64,000 nucleotides of DNA from Roseovarius lutimaris (GTDB lineage: Bacteria; Pseudomonadota; Alphaproteobacteria; Rhodobacterales; Rhodobacteraceae), in NCBI RefSeq assembly GCF_900115165.1, contig NZ_FOVP01000017.1, forward strand, positions 1 to 64,000, written 5' to 3'. Below, in pieces: positions 53,640-62,842 of the stretch; position 1 is the stretch's first letter; the number at the start of each line of letters is the position of its first letter. A program made the position numbers and the translations under genes. The notes beneath the pieces were generated by a model. The model did not search any database. It had not been told where the DNA came from and saw only the letters and a program-made list of their open reading frames with translations.

Positions 53640-54752
53640 TTATCGCACCACAAACTCGGCATGCAGGGCGCCTGCGGCCTTGATGCTTTTCAGGATGTCG
53701 ATCATGTCGCGCGGGGCAACCCCAAGCGCGTTCAGACCGGCAATCACTTCTGAGAGAGACGTGCCCGGCCGCACCTCGGCCAGGCCGATCCCGGGTTCTT
53801 CCTGAATGGTGGCCTCGGTGCGTGGCACAACCACTGTTTCGCCACGGGCAAACGGGTTGGGTTGCACGGCCAAAGGTGTTTCCTGAATGCGCAGGGTCAG
53901 GTTGCCTTGCGAGACGGCCACCCGCGAGATGCGCACATCCTCTCCCATGACAATCGTGCCAGAGCGTTGATCCACAACCACGCGGGCCTTGCGCTCGGGT
54001 TCAACAAGCAGGTTTTCAATCCGGCCAAGTGCATGCGCCGGTGAGGCCGCGCGCATGCCGGCAATATTCAACCGCACGGTGCCGGAATCGAGCATCGCGG
54101 CAACACCACGCCCCACGGCGCCGTTGATGACCCGTTCTATTCGTGCGGCGGTGGTAAAATCGGGCTCTCGCAGGGCAAGGCGGATCGTATCGAGCGTGGC
54201 AAGCTCAAAGTCGATCTCGCGTTCAATTCGGGCACCTGAAGGGATCGTGCCCGAGGTTGGCACACCTTCCACCACGCCGCCTGCGTCGCCCTGCGCGGCG
54301 ACACCGCCCGCGATGATCGTGCCTTGGGCCACGGCATAGATCTGGCCATCGGCGGCATTGAGCGGTGTCATGATCAAGGTCCCACCCAAGAGGCTTTTGG
54401 CATCGCCGATCGCAGAGACAGTTACATCAATCTGTCCGCCCGCGCGCGCGAATGCCGGAAGCTCGGAGGTAACAAAAACGGCGGCGACATTCTTGGGACG
54501 GAACTGTTCGCCAGACACGTTGATGCCCAGACGTTCCAGAATGTTCGACATGATTTCCTCGGTGAACGGGGCATTGCGAATGCCGTCGCCAGTGCCATTC
54601 AGCCCGACGACAAGACCGTAGCCAACAAGATCATTGCCCCGAACGCCGTCAAACTCGACAAGATCCTTGATCCGGATCGGGCTTGCGTTTGCAACGGTAA
54701 TCATAAGGCCCATGCCCAGGGCAAGACCGGCGACAAGCGTTCTAAAAATCAT
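53640..54752 (-). CDS. flgI: Flagellar P-ring protein FlgI
   Basis: 370 residues with a signal peptide (about 1-23). RIKDLVEFDGVRGNDLVGYG, LNGTGDGIRNAPFTEEIMSN, PKNVAAVFVTSELPAFARAG and the end SLSEVIAGLNALGVAPRDMI are family segments. Periplasmic ring; chaperone is FlgA. Overlaps flgL by 4 bases. Confidence 0.96.
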   Translation of the reverse strand: MIFRTLVAGLALGMGLMITVANASPIRIKDLVEFDGVRGNDLVGYGLVVGLNGTGDGIRNAPFTEEIMSNILERLGINVSGEQFRPKNVAAVFVTSELPAFARAGGQIDVTVSAIGDAKSLLGGTLIMTPLNAADGQIYAVAQGTIIAGGVAAQGDAGGVVEGVPTSGTIPSGARIEREIDFELATLDTIRLALREPDFTTAARIERVINGAVGRGVAAMLDSGTVRLNIAGMRAASPAHALGRIENLLVEPERKARVVVDQRSGTIVMGEDVRISRVAVSQGNLTLRIQETPLAVQPNPFARGETVVVPRTEATIQEEPGIGLAEVRPGTSLSEVIAGLNALGVAPRDMIDILKSIKAAGALHAEFVVR

Positions 54753-55759
54753 GACAGGAAATTTACCAGGTTCAGGCGCGATGCGCGCGCGGTTAGCGTG
54801 TAAAGCGTCTCAAGTTGAAACTGAACTTGTTCCAGATCTGCGGCGGTTTCGAATACGTCGATTGAAACAAGGTCGTTGCGCGCGATTTCCAGGCTCGTGA
54901 TCTCGGCCCCGATCCGGGTTGAGGATTGGTCAATCCGCGCCTCGGCAACGCCCAAATCGGCGCGCAGCGCCGTTAGCCCGTCCTGCTGTGTCAACAGGGC
55001 CTCGCTCGCGCTCCGGGCAAGCGCCCGGCGATCTTCGGTTCCAAGGGCCAGGCCGGGGTCGTCGACAAGCGCCGCAAGTACCGTTTGCTTTATGAGGTTG
55101 CGCAGCACGGGATCGTCGGCGCGAATATCAAGCGCCACAGATTCGCCGTCCCCCAACTGGTACGCGGAAAGATCGCTTGACCCGCCCTGATAAATCGAGG
55201 TCTCGAACGCGCCGCCGGGGGTGTCAAAAAACGTATCCAGTTCGCTTAGCACCGCCACGGCACTTGTTGCGCCGACTATTGCGGTGCGCACCTCGTCAAG
55301 CACCTGATCTGCCGGGGCAAGAGAGGTGCTATCGGTCGCGGATCCCGAGAAAAGCGCGCGTCCGGCAACATCTGTGTTGAGGGCGCCAATGATTGATCCA
55401 AGCGTGCCTTTGGCTTCGGTGGACAGGGTGCTGAGTGGTACGCCGCCGCTGCCAAAGCCGACCGTGATAGCAGAGTTTGCAAGATCGCTCGCAAGGCTCT
55501 GGATAAAGCCAAGCGAAGTCTGCATCGTGGTGGCATCTACGGTCGCTTCGCGCGCAGCGGTGCGATGGCTGTCCTGAAGGACCAAAGCGTGCTCGACATC
55601 CGCCAGGTGAAGAAGATTTCCCGAAAGATGTTGTGTCAGGTCAGCCGCTTGCCCGCTGGTAAGCTCCACCGTGAGGCGGTCCATCTGTTGTTTTAGGTTA
55701 ACGCTTTGGCGGTTCAAAGCAAATGCTTGGGCCATATCACCTATACTTCGCAAATTCAT
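54749..55759 (-). CDS. flgL: Hook-filament junction protein FlgL
   Basis: 336 residues, flagellin-like ends: MNLRSIGDMAQAFALNRQSV and the coiled C-terminus FETAADLEQVQFQLETLYTL. It links hook and filament. The ATG at 55759 is 2 bases behind the flgK stop; a TTG at 55765 would overlap it. Confidence 0.88.
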   Translation of the reverse strand: MNLRSIGDMAQAFALNRQSVNLKQQMDRLTVELTSGQAADLTQHLSGNLLHLADVEHALVLQDSHRTAAREATVDATTMQTSLGFIQSLASDLANSAITVGFGSGGVPLSTLSTEAKGTLGSIIGALNTDVAGRALFSGSATDSTSLAPADQVLDEVRTAIVGATSAVAVLSELDTFFDTPGGAFETSIYQGGSSDLSAYQLGDGESVALDIRADDPVLRNLIKQTVLAALVDDPGLALGTEDRRALARSASEALLTQQDGLTALRADLGVAEARIDQSSTRIGAEITSLEIARNDLVSIDVFETAADLEQVQFQLETLYTLTARASRLNLVNFLS

Positions 55760-55761
55760 GG

Positions 55762-57210
55762 TCAAATCCCCAAAAGTGTTTGCATCATGTCGTCGATCGT
55801 CTGGAGCATGCGGGCGTTCGCGGAAAAGGCCTGTTCGACCAGCAAAAGACGCTGTAGTTCGGCGTCGCTATCGACGCCATCTGCCAGTTCGAGGCTGCGC
55901 AATTCGCTGGCCTGAGTGGTGGCAAAGCTCAGTGTCTGTTCCTCAGACAGCCGGTCTTGCGCGGCTTGTGAAACCAGCGTTGCGATCTGACCGGCGGCAG
56001 AACGCGCGGTCGGTCCAAGCGCATCCGATGAAAGCGCGCGGTTTTCGCCCAACACAGCGCTGAACGATTGCAGCAGGGCACCGTTGCCCGCAGGGCCGGG
56101 TGCAGTCGCGCCAAGACCATCACGCAGACGAAACAGGGCGCCCCCCTGGTCCGGATCAACCGCAGTGTTCAGTTTGATCCGACCGGCAAGTCCGACTTCA
56201 TTGGCCGGGTCAAATGTGGCGCCTGCGTCGGTGAAGAGACCCGGCGCGCCAGGCGCAAGGCTTGGGTCGAGGCCGGCCTGTTGAAAGCGTTCGACGATAT
56301 CGCGCGCCACGGCATCGACGCCGCTTTGCGCCTCGACCGCGAGGGTGTCGCGTACATCGAAAAGCGCGGCCAGTTGGCCACCGGCGAGGGGCCCGCGGTC
56401 ACCACCGATGTTGACGTTGTTGCCATTGATCTGGATTCCGGACAAAAGCCCGTTCTCCAGCGTCATATGCGGCGCCACAATCGCCGAGGGTTCGAATTCA
56501 AGCTTTGCCGGAAGACCATCAAGCAGCAGAGCGCCACCGGTGGTGACAAGGGCGACGGCGCCGTGATCCCGTGGCAATTGCCGCAACGGCAAAAATTCTG
56601 ATAGCCCGTCAATGATCTGTTGGCGCTGATCCTCAAGCGGGGCTGTGGCGCGGCCATTGAACAGGGCTTCGGTGATTTGAATATTCAACGTGCTGACCTG
56701 TTCAAGGCCGGTGTTGATGCTGTCCACGGTGCGGGCGATATCGGTGTCGGCGCGGCTGCGCAGGCCTTCGATCTCATCGGAAATAGAATTCAGACTTTCG
56801 GCGAGGCGGGTGGCATCCTGAACCACAGTTTGGAGGCGGTTTGACTCTTCCGGGCGCGTGCTTGCGGTGACAAGGTCGGCCTCAAACGTGGCGAGATTCG
56901 TGCTTAACGCTCCTGGGTCGCCCGGCGTTCCCAAGGCTCGCTCGATCTGAGCGGCGAAGTTGGTGCGGGTTTCCGCTGCCGCCAGGGCACTATCGGCAAG
57001 TCGGCGATCACCCAAAAGGGCGTTGTCCACATGCCGGGTAATGCCCACAACAGACACGCCGCGCCCGTCGGGTTGCGATGCGAGACTGATGTCGCGCACA
57101 GCGTAGCCTTCGGTGAGCACATTGGCGAGGTTAGCCGACACGACGTCGGCCGTGCGAGAGCTGGCATTCAAGCCACTGAGAGCGTTTGACAGGGCTCCTG
57201 AAATCGTCAT
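55762..57210 (-). CDS. flgK: Hook-filament junction protein FlgK
   Basis: 482 residues. N-terminal ALSNALSGLNASSRTADVVS with ANLANVLTEGYAVRDI, and C-terminal ELQRLLLVEQAFSANARMLQ with TIDDMM. The central variable part is short. It lies 38 bases behind flgE. Confidence 0.94.
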   Translation of the reverse strand: MTISGALSNALSGLNASSRTADVVSANLANVLTEGYAVRDISLASQPDGRGVSVVGITRHVDNALLGDRRLADSALAAAETRTNFAAQIERALGTPGDPGALSTNLATFEADLVTASTRPEESNRLQTVVQDATRLAESLNSISDEIEGLRSRADTDIARTVDSINTGLEQVSTLNIQITEALFNGRATAPLEDQRQQIIDGLSEFLPLRQLPRDHGAVALVTTGGALLLDGLPAKLEFEPSAIVAPHMTLENGLLSGIQINGNNVNIGGDRGPLAGGQLAALFDVRDTLAVEAQSGVDAVARDIVERFQQAGLDPSLAPGAPGLFTDAGATFDPANEVGLAGRIKLNTAVDPDQGGALFRLRDGLGATAPGPAGNGALLQSFSAVLGENRALSSDALGPTARSAAGQIATLVSQAAQDRLSEEQTLSFATTQASELRSLELADGVDSDAELQRLLLVEQAFSANARMLQTIDDMMQTLLGI

Positions 57211-57248
57211 GTCGGTCCCTTTCCTTTAACTGGTGATTGCGCTGGGCC

Positions 57249-58550
57249 TTAGCGTTTGATGTTGGTGGTTTCCTGCAACATCTCATCGACGGTCTGGATC
57301 ACCTTGGCGTTCGACGAATAGGCCCGCTGGGTCTGAATCATATCGGTCAATTCGCGGGCCACATCGGTGGCCGATTCCTCGCGTGCGAAGGACACAATGT
57401 CACCGGTCGGCCCGTCACCGGCATTCCACAAGAAGAACGATCCGCTTTCTGGCGAGGGCAGATAGGTTTGCTGATCCATGGCGACAAGGCCGTTGGGATT
57501 GGGCAGGTCGACAAGTGGCACCTGATAGATAACGCGTGTGACCCCGGTATCAAACGAGGCACGAACAAAGCCGTTTTCATCCACCTGTGCCGAGGTCATG
57601 TTGCCCACGGGCGAGCCATCCTTGGAGATCGACAGCGGCGCGAAGCTATTGGAAAGCTGAGTCAGCCCGTCTGACGTACCGAGCCGACCGATATTGATCT
57701 CGATCGGTCCGCCGTCGACGTCCACGATGACCCGACCGGTGGCTGGATCATAGGGCCCGCCCGACAGAGTCGCCACATCAAAAAGCGTGCCACCGGTTGC
57801 GCGGGCGTCATCAAAGGTAACTCGGTACTCACCAATCAGGGCGTTGTCCTGCGCCGAATCTGTGAGGCTCACGGTCCATTCATTCGATGATCCCGTGACG
57901 GGGATAGTTGGGGTAAAGGTGATCCCGATTGTCTCGGATATCCCGAGATTGTCGAAATATTCCACCGAGAGCTGTTGTGTTTCACCGGGCGCATCAAACG
58001 AGGTTTCTGTCGCGGGAAGGTTAATGCCAAGATTGACGGATGTCGTCGGCTCACCTGTCAGTTGATTGACGTTAATTCGGACCGGTTCGAGGCCGCCGCT
58101 GGTATCGCGTGGAAATTCCGGCACGGTGCCATCCGGGTTGGCCGGCCAGCCCATCAGAACGAGACCGGATTCGGTCACAAGCAGGCCGTTTGCGTCCGTG
58201 CGGAACGATCCGGTTGTGGTTAGCATCATTTGCGGGTCACCAGTGCCGACGGCAACCTCGGTCGCCGAGGCAACCGGAATAAATCCGCGACCGCGAACCG
58301 CAAGGTCGGTCGGATTGGATGTGCTGACGAGCGAGCCACCGTTGTCGACAAGGCGTTGCGTGGATGACCGTACACCGCCGGCCGCATAGCTGCCGCCGTT
58401 TGACGAAATGACAAGTGATTCAAAATTCGCCTCGACCCTTCGATATCCAAAGGTGGCCGAGTTTGCGATATTGTCGGAAATCGCGGCAAGCCGCGTGGCA
58501 TTCGCGTTGAGCCCCGCCACACCGGCATTGAGAGAGGATGAAATAGTCAT
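57249..58550 (-). CDS. flgE: Flagellar hook protein FlgE
   Basis: 433 residues. SSSLNAGVAGLNANATRLAA and ISDNIANSATFGYRRVEANF at the N-terminus; C-terminal ELTDMIQTQRAYSSNAKVIQ with TVDEMLQ. The ATG at 58550 was chosen over an upstream start at 58571 because it matches the family N-terminus. First gene of flgE-flgK-flgL-flgI. Confidence 0.96.
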   Translation of the reverse strand: MTISSSLNAGVAGLNANATRLAAISDNIANSATFGYRRVEANFESLVISSNGGSYAAGGVRSSTQRLVDNGGSLVSTSNPTDLAVRGRGFIPVASATEVAVGTGDPQMMLTTTGSFRTDANGLLVTESGLVLMGWPANPDGTVPEFPRDTSGGLEPVRINVNQLTGEPTTSVNLGINLPATETSFDAPGETQQLSVEYFDNLGISETIGITFTPTIPVTGSSNEWTVSLTDSAQDNALIGEYRVTFDDARATGGTLFDVATLSGGPYDPATGRVIVDVDGGPIEINIGRLGTSDGLTQLSNSFAPLSISKDGSPVGNMTSAQVDENGFVRASFDTGVTRVIYQVPLVDLPNPNGLVAMDQQTYLPSPESGSFFLWNAGDGPTGDIVSFAREESATDVARELTDMIQTQRAYSSNAKVIQTVDEMLQETTNIKR

Positions 58551-58607
58551 GGATACGCCTTTCTGCTGCATCGACCAAAGTTGGCATCCAGCAATAAGCG
58601 CGTACCT

Positions 58608-58622
58608 TTAACAGGCAGCTAA
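58608..58622 (-). promoter_or_regulatory. CtrA-type box upstream of flgE
   Basis: TTAA-N7-CTAA (TTAG-N7-TTAA on the coding strand), 7 of 8 matches to the CtrA consensus, 58 bases before the flgE start. Confidence 0.55.
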
Positions 58623-58643
58623 TAAATAAAATGCGTTCTAATT

Positions 58644-59501
58644 CTATCGTCGGTCTGATCGTAAAAGGACCACCTCAAGTCGATTATTGCGTAGCGCCAT
58701 CGGGTTTGCGACCACCGGTTTACGGTCGGCATGTCCGGTCACGCGATGCATGCGCTGCGCGTCGATTCCGTCATCTTCAAGCATCTGGCGCATTGTGTTG
58801 GCGCGCGCCGACGACAGATCCCAGACCGGGTTATCCGCAACCATGATCGGCAAAGCTCGGGTATGGGCCGCCACGGCAAGGTTGTTCTCAACCAGGTTAG
58901 ACACCGACGCGATAAGAGCGGCCAAATCGCGCAATAGCGGTGTTGGAACTGTGGTCTGGGCCTCGAAAAGCCGGGCGTCGGCAAGGTCGAACAGTTCGAT
59001 CACCAGCCCCTCGTCGGTCACCCGCGTCAGAATATGACGCAGCGTGGTATCCGCGACCATGCTTTCGCCACCGCGTCCGGTCAGGGCCGCTTCGATGCTG
59101 GCGAAGGCTTCGGCGTCGGCTGTTGCCTCGGCGTTGACGGGGCCTTCGGTCAGCAATCCAATGTCGCCGCGCGCTATTTGACTCGCCGATGCAAAGGCCT
59201 GCGATGCGCCGGTTCCGTTCTGCGGCAGAGTGTCTTCGGCAAACATGCTGTCGCCTCCAAAGGCGCCATCGCCGCCGCCGGAAATCCGGTTGATCGGAAT
59301 CGTCGGGCTGAAATAATCCGAGATGCCCTTGCGTTGTTGTTCCGTTGTTGCGTTCAGCAGCCACATCAGCAGGAAAAAGGCCATCATGGCCGTTACAAAG
59401 TCCGCATAGGCAACTTTCCAGGCACCACCATGATGCCCACCGCCAGCGATGACCTTTTTCCGTTTGATGATGACTGGCGCCGCATTGCTATGCGCGCTCA
59501 T
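58644..59501 (-). CDS. motB: Flagellar motor stator protein MotB
   Basis: 285 residues. One membrane helix with the proton-carrying Asp34 in YADFVTAMMAFFLLMWLLNA (helix 33-52), then an OmpA-type peptidoglycan-binding domain at about 190-283 (NPVWDLSSARANTMRQML, RVTGHADRKPV, RNNRLEVVLL). Works with MotA. It is a single gene far from motA. The ATG at 59501 was chosen over two GTG codons upstream. Confidence 0.94.
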   Translation of the reverse strand: MSAHSNAAPVIIKRKKVIAGGGHHGGAWKVAYADFVTAMMAFFLLMWLLNATTEQQRKGISDYFSPTIPINRISGGGDGAFGGDSMFAEDTLPQNGTGASQAFASASQIARGDIGLLTEGPVNAEATADAEAFASIEAALTGRGGESMVADTTLRHILTRVTDEGLVIELFDLADARLFEAQTTVPTPLLRDLAALIASVSNLVENNLAVAAHTRALPIMVADNPVWDLSSARANTMRQMLEDDGIDAQRMHRVTGHADRKPVVANPMALRNNRLEVVLLRSDRR

Positions 59502-59550
59502 ATCCACCACCTTTGTTACTCACCCGTGTTAAGGTTTAGCACAAGGGGTA

Positions 59551-59565
59551 TTACCCGGCTGTTAA
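59551..59565 (-). promoter_or_regulatory. CtrA-type box upstream of motB
   Basis: TTAC-N7-TTAA, 7 of 8 matches to TTAA-N7-TTAA, 50 bases before the motB ATG. Confidence 0.45.
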
Positions 59566-59593
59566 CACCTAGAATTTTAACGATTTCTAAGAG

Positions 59594-60994
59594 TTACGCC
59601 TGAGATGGAAGCCAAAGAACGATCCACGGAAAACCCACCAGAAGGGCGATGGTTACCGCATCCGCGATAAAGAAGGGCGTGACCCCCCGGAACACGTCCT
59701 GAACGCTGATATCATCGCGCACGCCGGCCACCACAAAGCAGTTAAGGCCAATGGGCGGCGTGATCAGGCAGAACTCGGCCATCTTGACCACCAGGATACC
59801 GAACCAGATCGCACACATCGTCCCGTTCATGCCAAAGGCACTTTCGGCGGCGGTGACGGCTTCACCGCCATTCAGGGCCATGACCGCCGGATAGACCACC
59901 GGCAGCGTCAGCAACAGCATGCCGATTGCGTCCATGAACATGCCAAGCACCGCATAGGCCAGCAGGATACAGATCAGGATCATCATCGGTGAATAGTGCA
60001 GCGAGGTGATCCAGTCGGAAAACGCCGACGGCAGATCGGCAAAGCCCAGAAAGCGCACATAGATCAGCACGCCCCAGATGATCGAAAAGATCATCACCGA
60101 GAGTTTGGCGGTTTCCAGCAGCGCATCCTTGAGCTCGGGCCACCGCATACCGCGATAGGCGGCGATGACAAAAACGATAAAGGCGCCAATCGCCCCGCCT
60201 TCGGTCGGCGTGCCCCAGGCATCGCCGCCAAAGGGGTTATAGACAAAGAAGATGATGATCACGACGACCGCGACGATCGGCAGGGCCGGAGGCAGCGACG
60301 AAAAACGCTGGCGCCAGGTAAAGCCACTCACCGGCGGACCAAAGCCCTTCACGGTGAGGGCAAGCCCGATGATCAAAAGGGTATAGACCAGTGCCGAAAA
60401 CATGCCGGGGATGAAACCGGCGAGCAAAAGCATGCCCACGTCCTGTTCGACGATGATCGCATAGATCACAAGGATCGCCGAGGGCGGAATGAGGCTTGCC
60501 AATGTCCCCGCCGCCGCGACAACGCCGGCCGCAAAGCGCTTGTCATAACCGACGGCAAGCATTTCGGGGATGGCAATGCGGGCAAACACCGCCGCCGTGG
60601 CCACCGAGGCGCCCGATACCGCCGCGAAGCCGGCTGTCGCAAAGACCGTGGCCACCGCAAGCCCGCCCGGCACCCAGGCGATCCAGCGTTTTGCCGCCTC
60701 GAAAAGGGCACGGGTGAGACCGGCGTAATAGGCGAGATAACCGATCAGAATGAAGGTCGGAATGAGCGAAAGTGCCTGTGACGAAACCTTGCCATGCGGC
60801 ACCTGCCCGGCGGTCTTGATGCCAACGGTCAGCGCCCAGGCGAGCTGTGCAAACTCGTAATCCTTCTTGTCCCAGAAGATCCAGACAAGGCCCACGAGGC
60901 CAGCCAGACCCGCGGCAAAAGCCACGCGCATGCCAAGCACGACCATGACCAGCATTCCGGCGGTGACCCAAAGGCCAATATCAATCGGTGTCAT
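59594..60994 (-). CDS. dctM: TRAP transporter large permease subunit (DctM type)
   Basis: 466 residues, about 12-13 membrane helices. PSAILVIYAIIVEQDVGMLL and LAGFIPGMFSALVY match the DctM core; DAIGMLLLTLPVVYP and TPPIGLNCFVVAGV match its second half. It drives Na+-dependent uptake of the ligand delivered by DctP. Its ATG overlaps the dctQ stop by one base (TGATG). Confidence 0.95.
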   Translation of the reverse strand: MTPIDIGLWVTAGMLVMVVLGMRVAFAAGLAGLVGLVWIFWDKKDYEFAQLAWALTVGIKTAGQVPHGKVSSQALSLIPTFILIGYLAYYAGLTRALFEAAKRWIAWVPGGLAVATVFATAGFAAVSGASVATAAVFARIAIPEMLAVGYDKRFAAGVVAAAGTLASLIPPSAILVIYAIIVEQDVGMLLLAGFIPGMFSALVYTLLIIGLALTVKGFGPPVSGFTWRQRFSSLPPALPIVAVVVIIIFFVYNPFGGDAWGTPTEGGAIGAFIVFVIAAYRGMRWPELKDALLETAKLSVMIFSIIWGVLIYVRFLGFADLPSAFSDWITSLHYSPMMILICILLAYAVLGMFMDAIGMLLLTLPVVYPAVMALNGGEAVTAAESAFGMNGTMCAIWFGILVVKMAEFCLITPPIGLNCFVVAGVRDDISVQDVFRGVTPFFIADAVTIALLVGFPWIVLWLPSQA

Positions 60995-61623
60995 CAGTCG
61001 CGCCCCTGAATATGTTCGGCCTCAGCCGCCGCCTGTTCTGCAACAGACATGATAAGCGGCACCGCCACGGGGGTTTCGTCGCCCCTGACAAAGGCGCGCC
61101 CAAAACCCCAAAGTTGAAGCACAAGGCGTAGCGCCATTACCGAAAACGCCACCGGCACCACAAGCTTGGAGGGCCAGATCGGCAGGCCGATATCAATCGA
61201 GCTGTCGCGGCTCCACAGTGGCTTGGTCATGTCAAAGCTGCGGTCGAAATGCGCCCATGTGCCCCAGATCAACGCGATAAACAGAATGAGAATGCCAAAG
61301 GTCGTCACAAATTCCGCGAGCCAGAGCGCGCGGCCCCTAAGTTGTCCCACCACGATATCCATGCGAATATGGCCGCCGTCGCGCTGAACATATGACACGC
61401 CAAGAATGGCGATCAGCGGCATGAAGGCCTCGATCCAGTCAACATAGCCGGGCAGAGGGTTGTTGAAACCATTGCGCCCGGTCACCGAGATGACGGCAAG
61501 CACCATAAGCCCGAAGGCAAAGATACCGGCGATCAAAGCGAAAAAGCGTTCCACCACCTGAAGCGCCTGATCGAGGCGGCTAAGCAGGCTGGAATCGCGC
61601 ATTACGGCAAAAGAGCCGGCCAT
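60994..61623 (-). CDS. dctQ: TRAP transporter small permease subunit (DctQ type)
   Basis: 209 residues, four membrane helices. GRNGFNNPLPGYVDWIEAFM and LIAILGVSYVQRDGGHIRMD match the DctQ conserved region. Coupled with dctM; separated from dctP by an intercistronic hairpin. Confidence 0.92.
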   Translation of the reverse strand: MAGSFAVMRDSSLLSRLDQALQVVERFFALIAGIFAFGLMVLAVISVTGRNGFNNPLPGYVDWIEAFMPLIAILGVSYVQRDGGHIRMDIVVGQLRGRALWLAEFVTTFGILILFIALIWGTWAHFDRSFDMTKPLWSRDSSIDIGLPIWPSKLVVPVAFSVMALRLVLQLWGFGRAFVRGDETPVAVPLIMSVAEQAAAEAEHIQGRD

Positions 61624-61668
61624 GGCGGTATGCTCCTGTTGTGAGGGCCTATAGACGTTAGCAAAGGC

Positions 61669-61695
61669 GGGCCCCGGAGTGGATGTCCGGGGCCC
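61669..61695 (-). other. Perfect 10-bp hairpin behind dctP
   Basis: GGGCCCCGGA / TCCGGGGCCC with a 7-base loop, 10 bases after the dctP stop on the minus strand. No T-run. Same arrangement as behind tctC; likely raises the binding-protein to permease ratio. Confidence 0.6.
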
Positions 61696-61704
61696 TGGCG
61701 CAGA

Positions 61705-62721
61705 TCAGTTCGAGGCCCGGACTTTTTCAAGCGTGGCGCCAACAAGATCATAAAGTTCTTGGGCGGGCATGCCCTGTGCGCTCATCTCCTCGATCCAGGC
61801 CGCCGCGATCGGCTCGGCGGCAATCTTTTTGAATTCGGCCAATTGTTCGTCGGAAATAGTGACCTTGGTCACGTTTTTCTCGGCCAGAACAGTATCCCAT
61901 TTCTTGAGCAGTTCACCATAGTTGGCAAGATAATGCTCAATCGCCTCATCAACCGAACCGTCAAGCGCCTCGCGCTCGGCGTCCGACAGGCCTTCATAGG
62001 CGTCGATATTTACAACCACAGGGCAGTTTACCGTGCCGGGGTTGAGGTTCTCGGTCCACCAGGTGGCCTCGTTGATGGTGCCAAAGGACAGATGCGCATG
62101 CTGGGCAAATGAAACGGTATCAACAACGCCCGACTGCATCGCCTGATAAGCTTCGGAGGCGGTCACAGAGGTCGGAACCGCACCCACGGCGGCAAAGGCT
62201 TTGCCCAGACCGCCGGTGGCACGTACCCGCATACCGTCAAATTCAGCCAACTCATCGCGCGGCTCGCCCGTGCCGACGATGTTGTATTGCGGCATCGGGC
62301 TTGTCATTAGCATCTTGGCGTTCCAGCCGGCCATTTCCTCGATCACGGCCGGATGGGCGTAGATCGCATTGCTGACGGCGACTTCTTCGTCGAGGTTGCG
62401 CACGCCAAGAAACGGCAGCTCAAGCACGGTGATCGCGCGGTTCTTGTCGGGGTGATAGCCGGCACAGAACTGGGCCATCTCGAATGCGCCGATGCTGATC
62501 CCGTCAAGGTTTTCGCGGTTTTTCGACAGACCGCCATAGCTGATGTTCATGGTGAACTCGCCATTGGTCTTTTGCTCGACCAGCTCGGCAAGCTTGTGCA
62601 CATGCTCGGTAAAGGCGCGGCGCTTGCCCCAGAGCGAAACGTTCCATTCGGTCGCCATCGCCTCACCGGCAAAGGCAAGTGTAAGGGCGGCCACGGCGGT
62701 GTGGCTTAGTAGTTTTTGCAT
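61705..62721 (-). CDS. dctP: TRAP transporter periplasmic solute-binding protein (DctP type)
   Basis: 338 residues. Signal peptide QKLLSHTAVAALTLAFAGEA with cleavage after AMA (about 24). The ligand carboxylate-binding Arg of the family is expected in FDGMRVRATGGLGKA; YQAMQSGVVDTVSF is another DctP segment. The ligand is a carboxylate but cannot be named. First gene of dctPQM; starts at the ATG at 62721, which begins the signal peptide. Confidence 0.92.
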   Translation of the reverse strand: MQKLLSHTAVAALTLAFAGEAMATEWNVSLWGKRRAFTEHVHKLAELVEQKTNGEFTMNISYGGLSKNRENLDGISIGAFEMAQFCAGYHPDKNRAITVLELPFLGVRNLDEEVAVSNAIYAHPAVIEEMAGWNAKMLMTSPMPQYNIVGTGEPRDELAEFDGMRVRATGGLGKAFAAVGAVPTSVTASEAYQAMQSGVVDTVSFAQHAHLSFGTINEATWWTENLNPGTVNCPVVVNIDAYEGLSDAEREALDGSVDEAIEHYLANYGELLKKWDTVLAEKNVTKVTISDEQLAEFKKIAAEPIAAAWIEEMSAQGMPAQELYDLVGATLEKVRASN

Positions 62722-62822
62722 GATTTTCCTCCCAGATTGCATGCGAATTCGTCGGGCTCACCATCGTGTATGCTGGCGCCGCTGGCTATGAAGAAAAGCG
62801 CGCAGCCCACCGGCGCGAGCCC

Positions 62823-62836
62823 TGCGGAATTCCGCA
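62823..62836. promoter_or_regulatory. 14-bp palindrome, likely regulator-binding site for dctPQM
   Basis: TGCGGAATTCCGCA, perfect 14-bp palindrome about 100 bases upstream of the dctP ATG and just behind the regulator gene. Position and symmetry fit an upstream activator site for the NtrC-family regulator encoded next door. I see no good sigma-54 (-24/-12) element between it and dctP. Confidence 0.6.
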
Positions 62837-62842
62837 AGGACA

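Noticed and set aside
62745..62800. GG-N10-GC match resembling a sigma-54 promoter before dctP
   Set aside because: Only the invariant dinucleotides match, in very GC-rich DNA, and the adjacent regulator lacks the sigma-54-contact loop.
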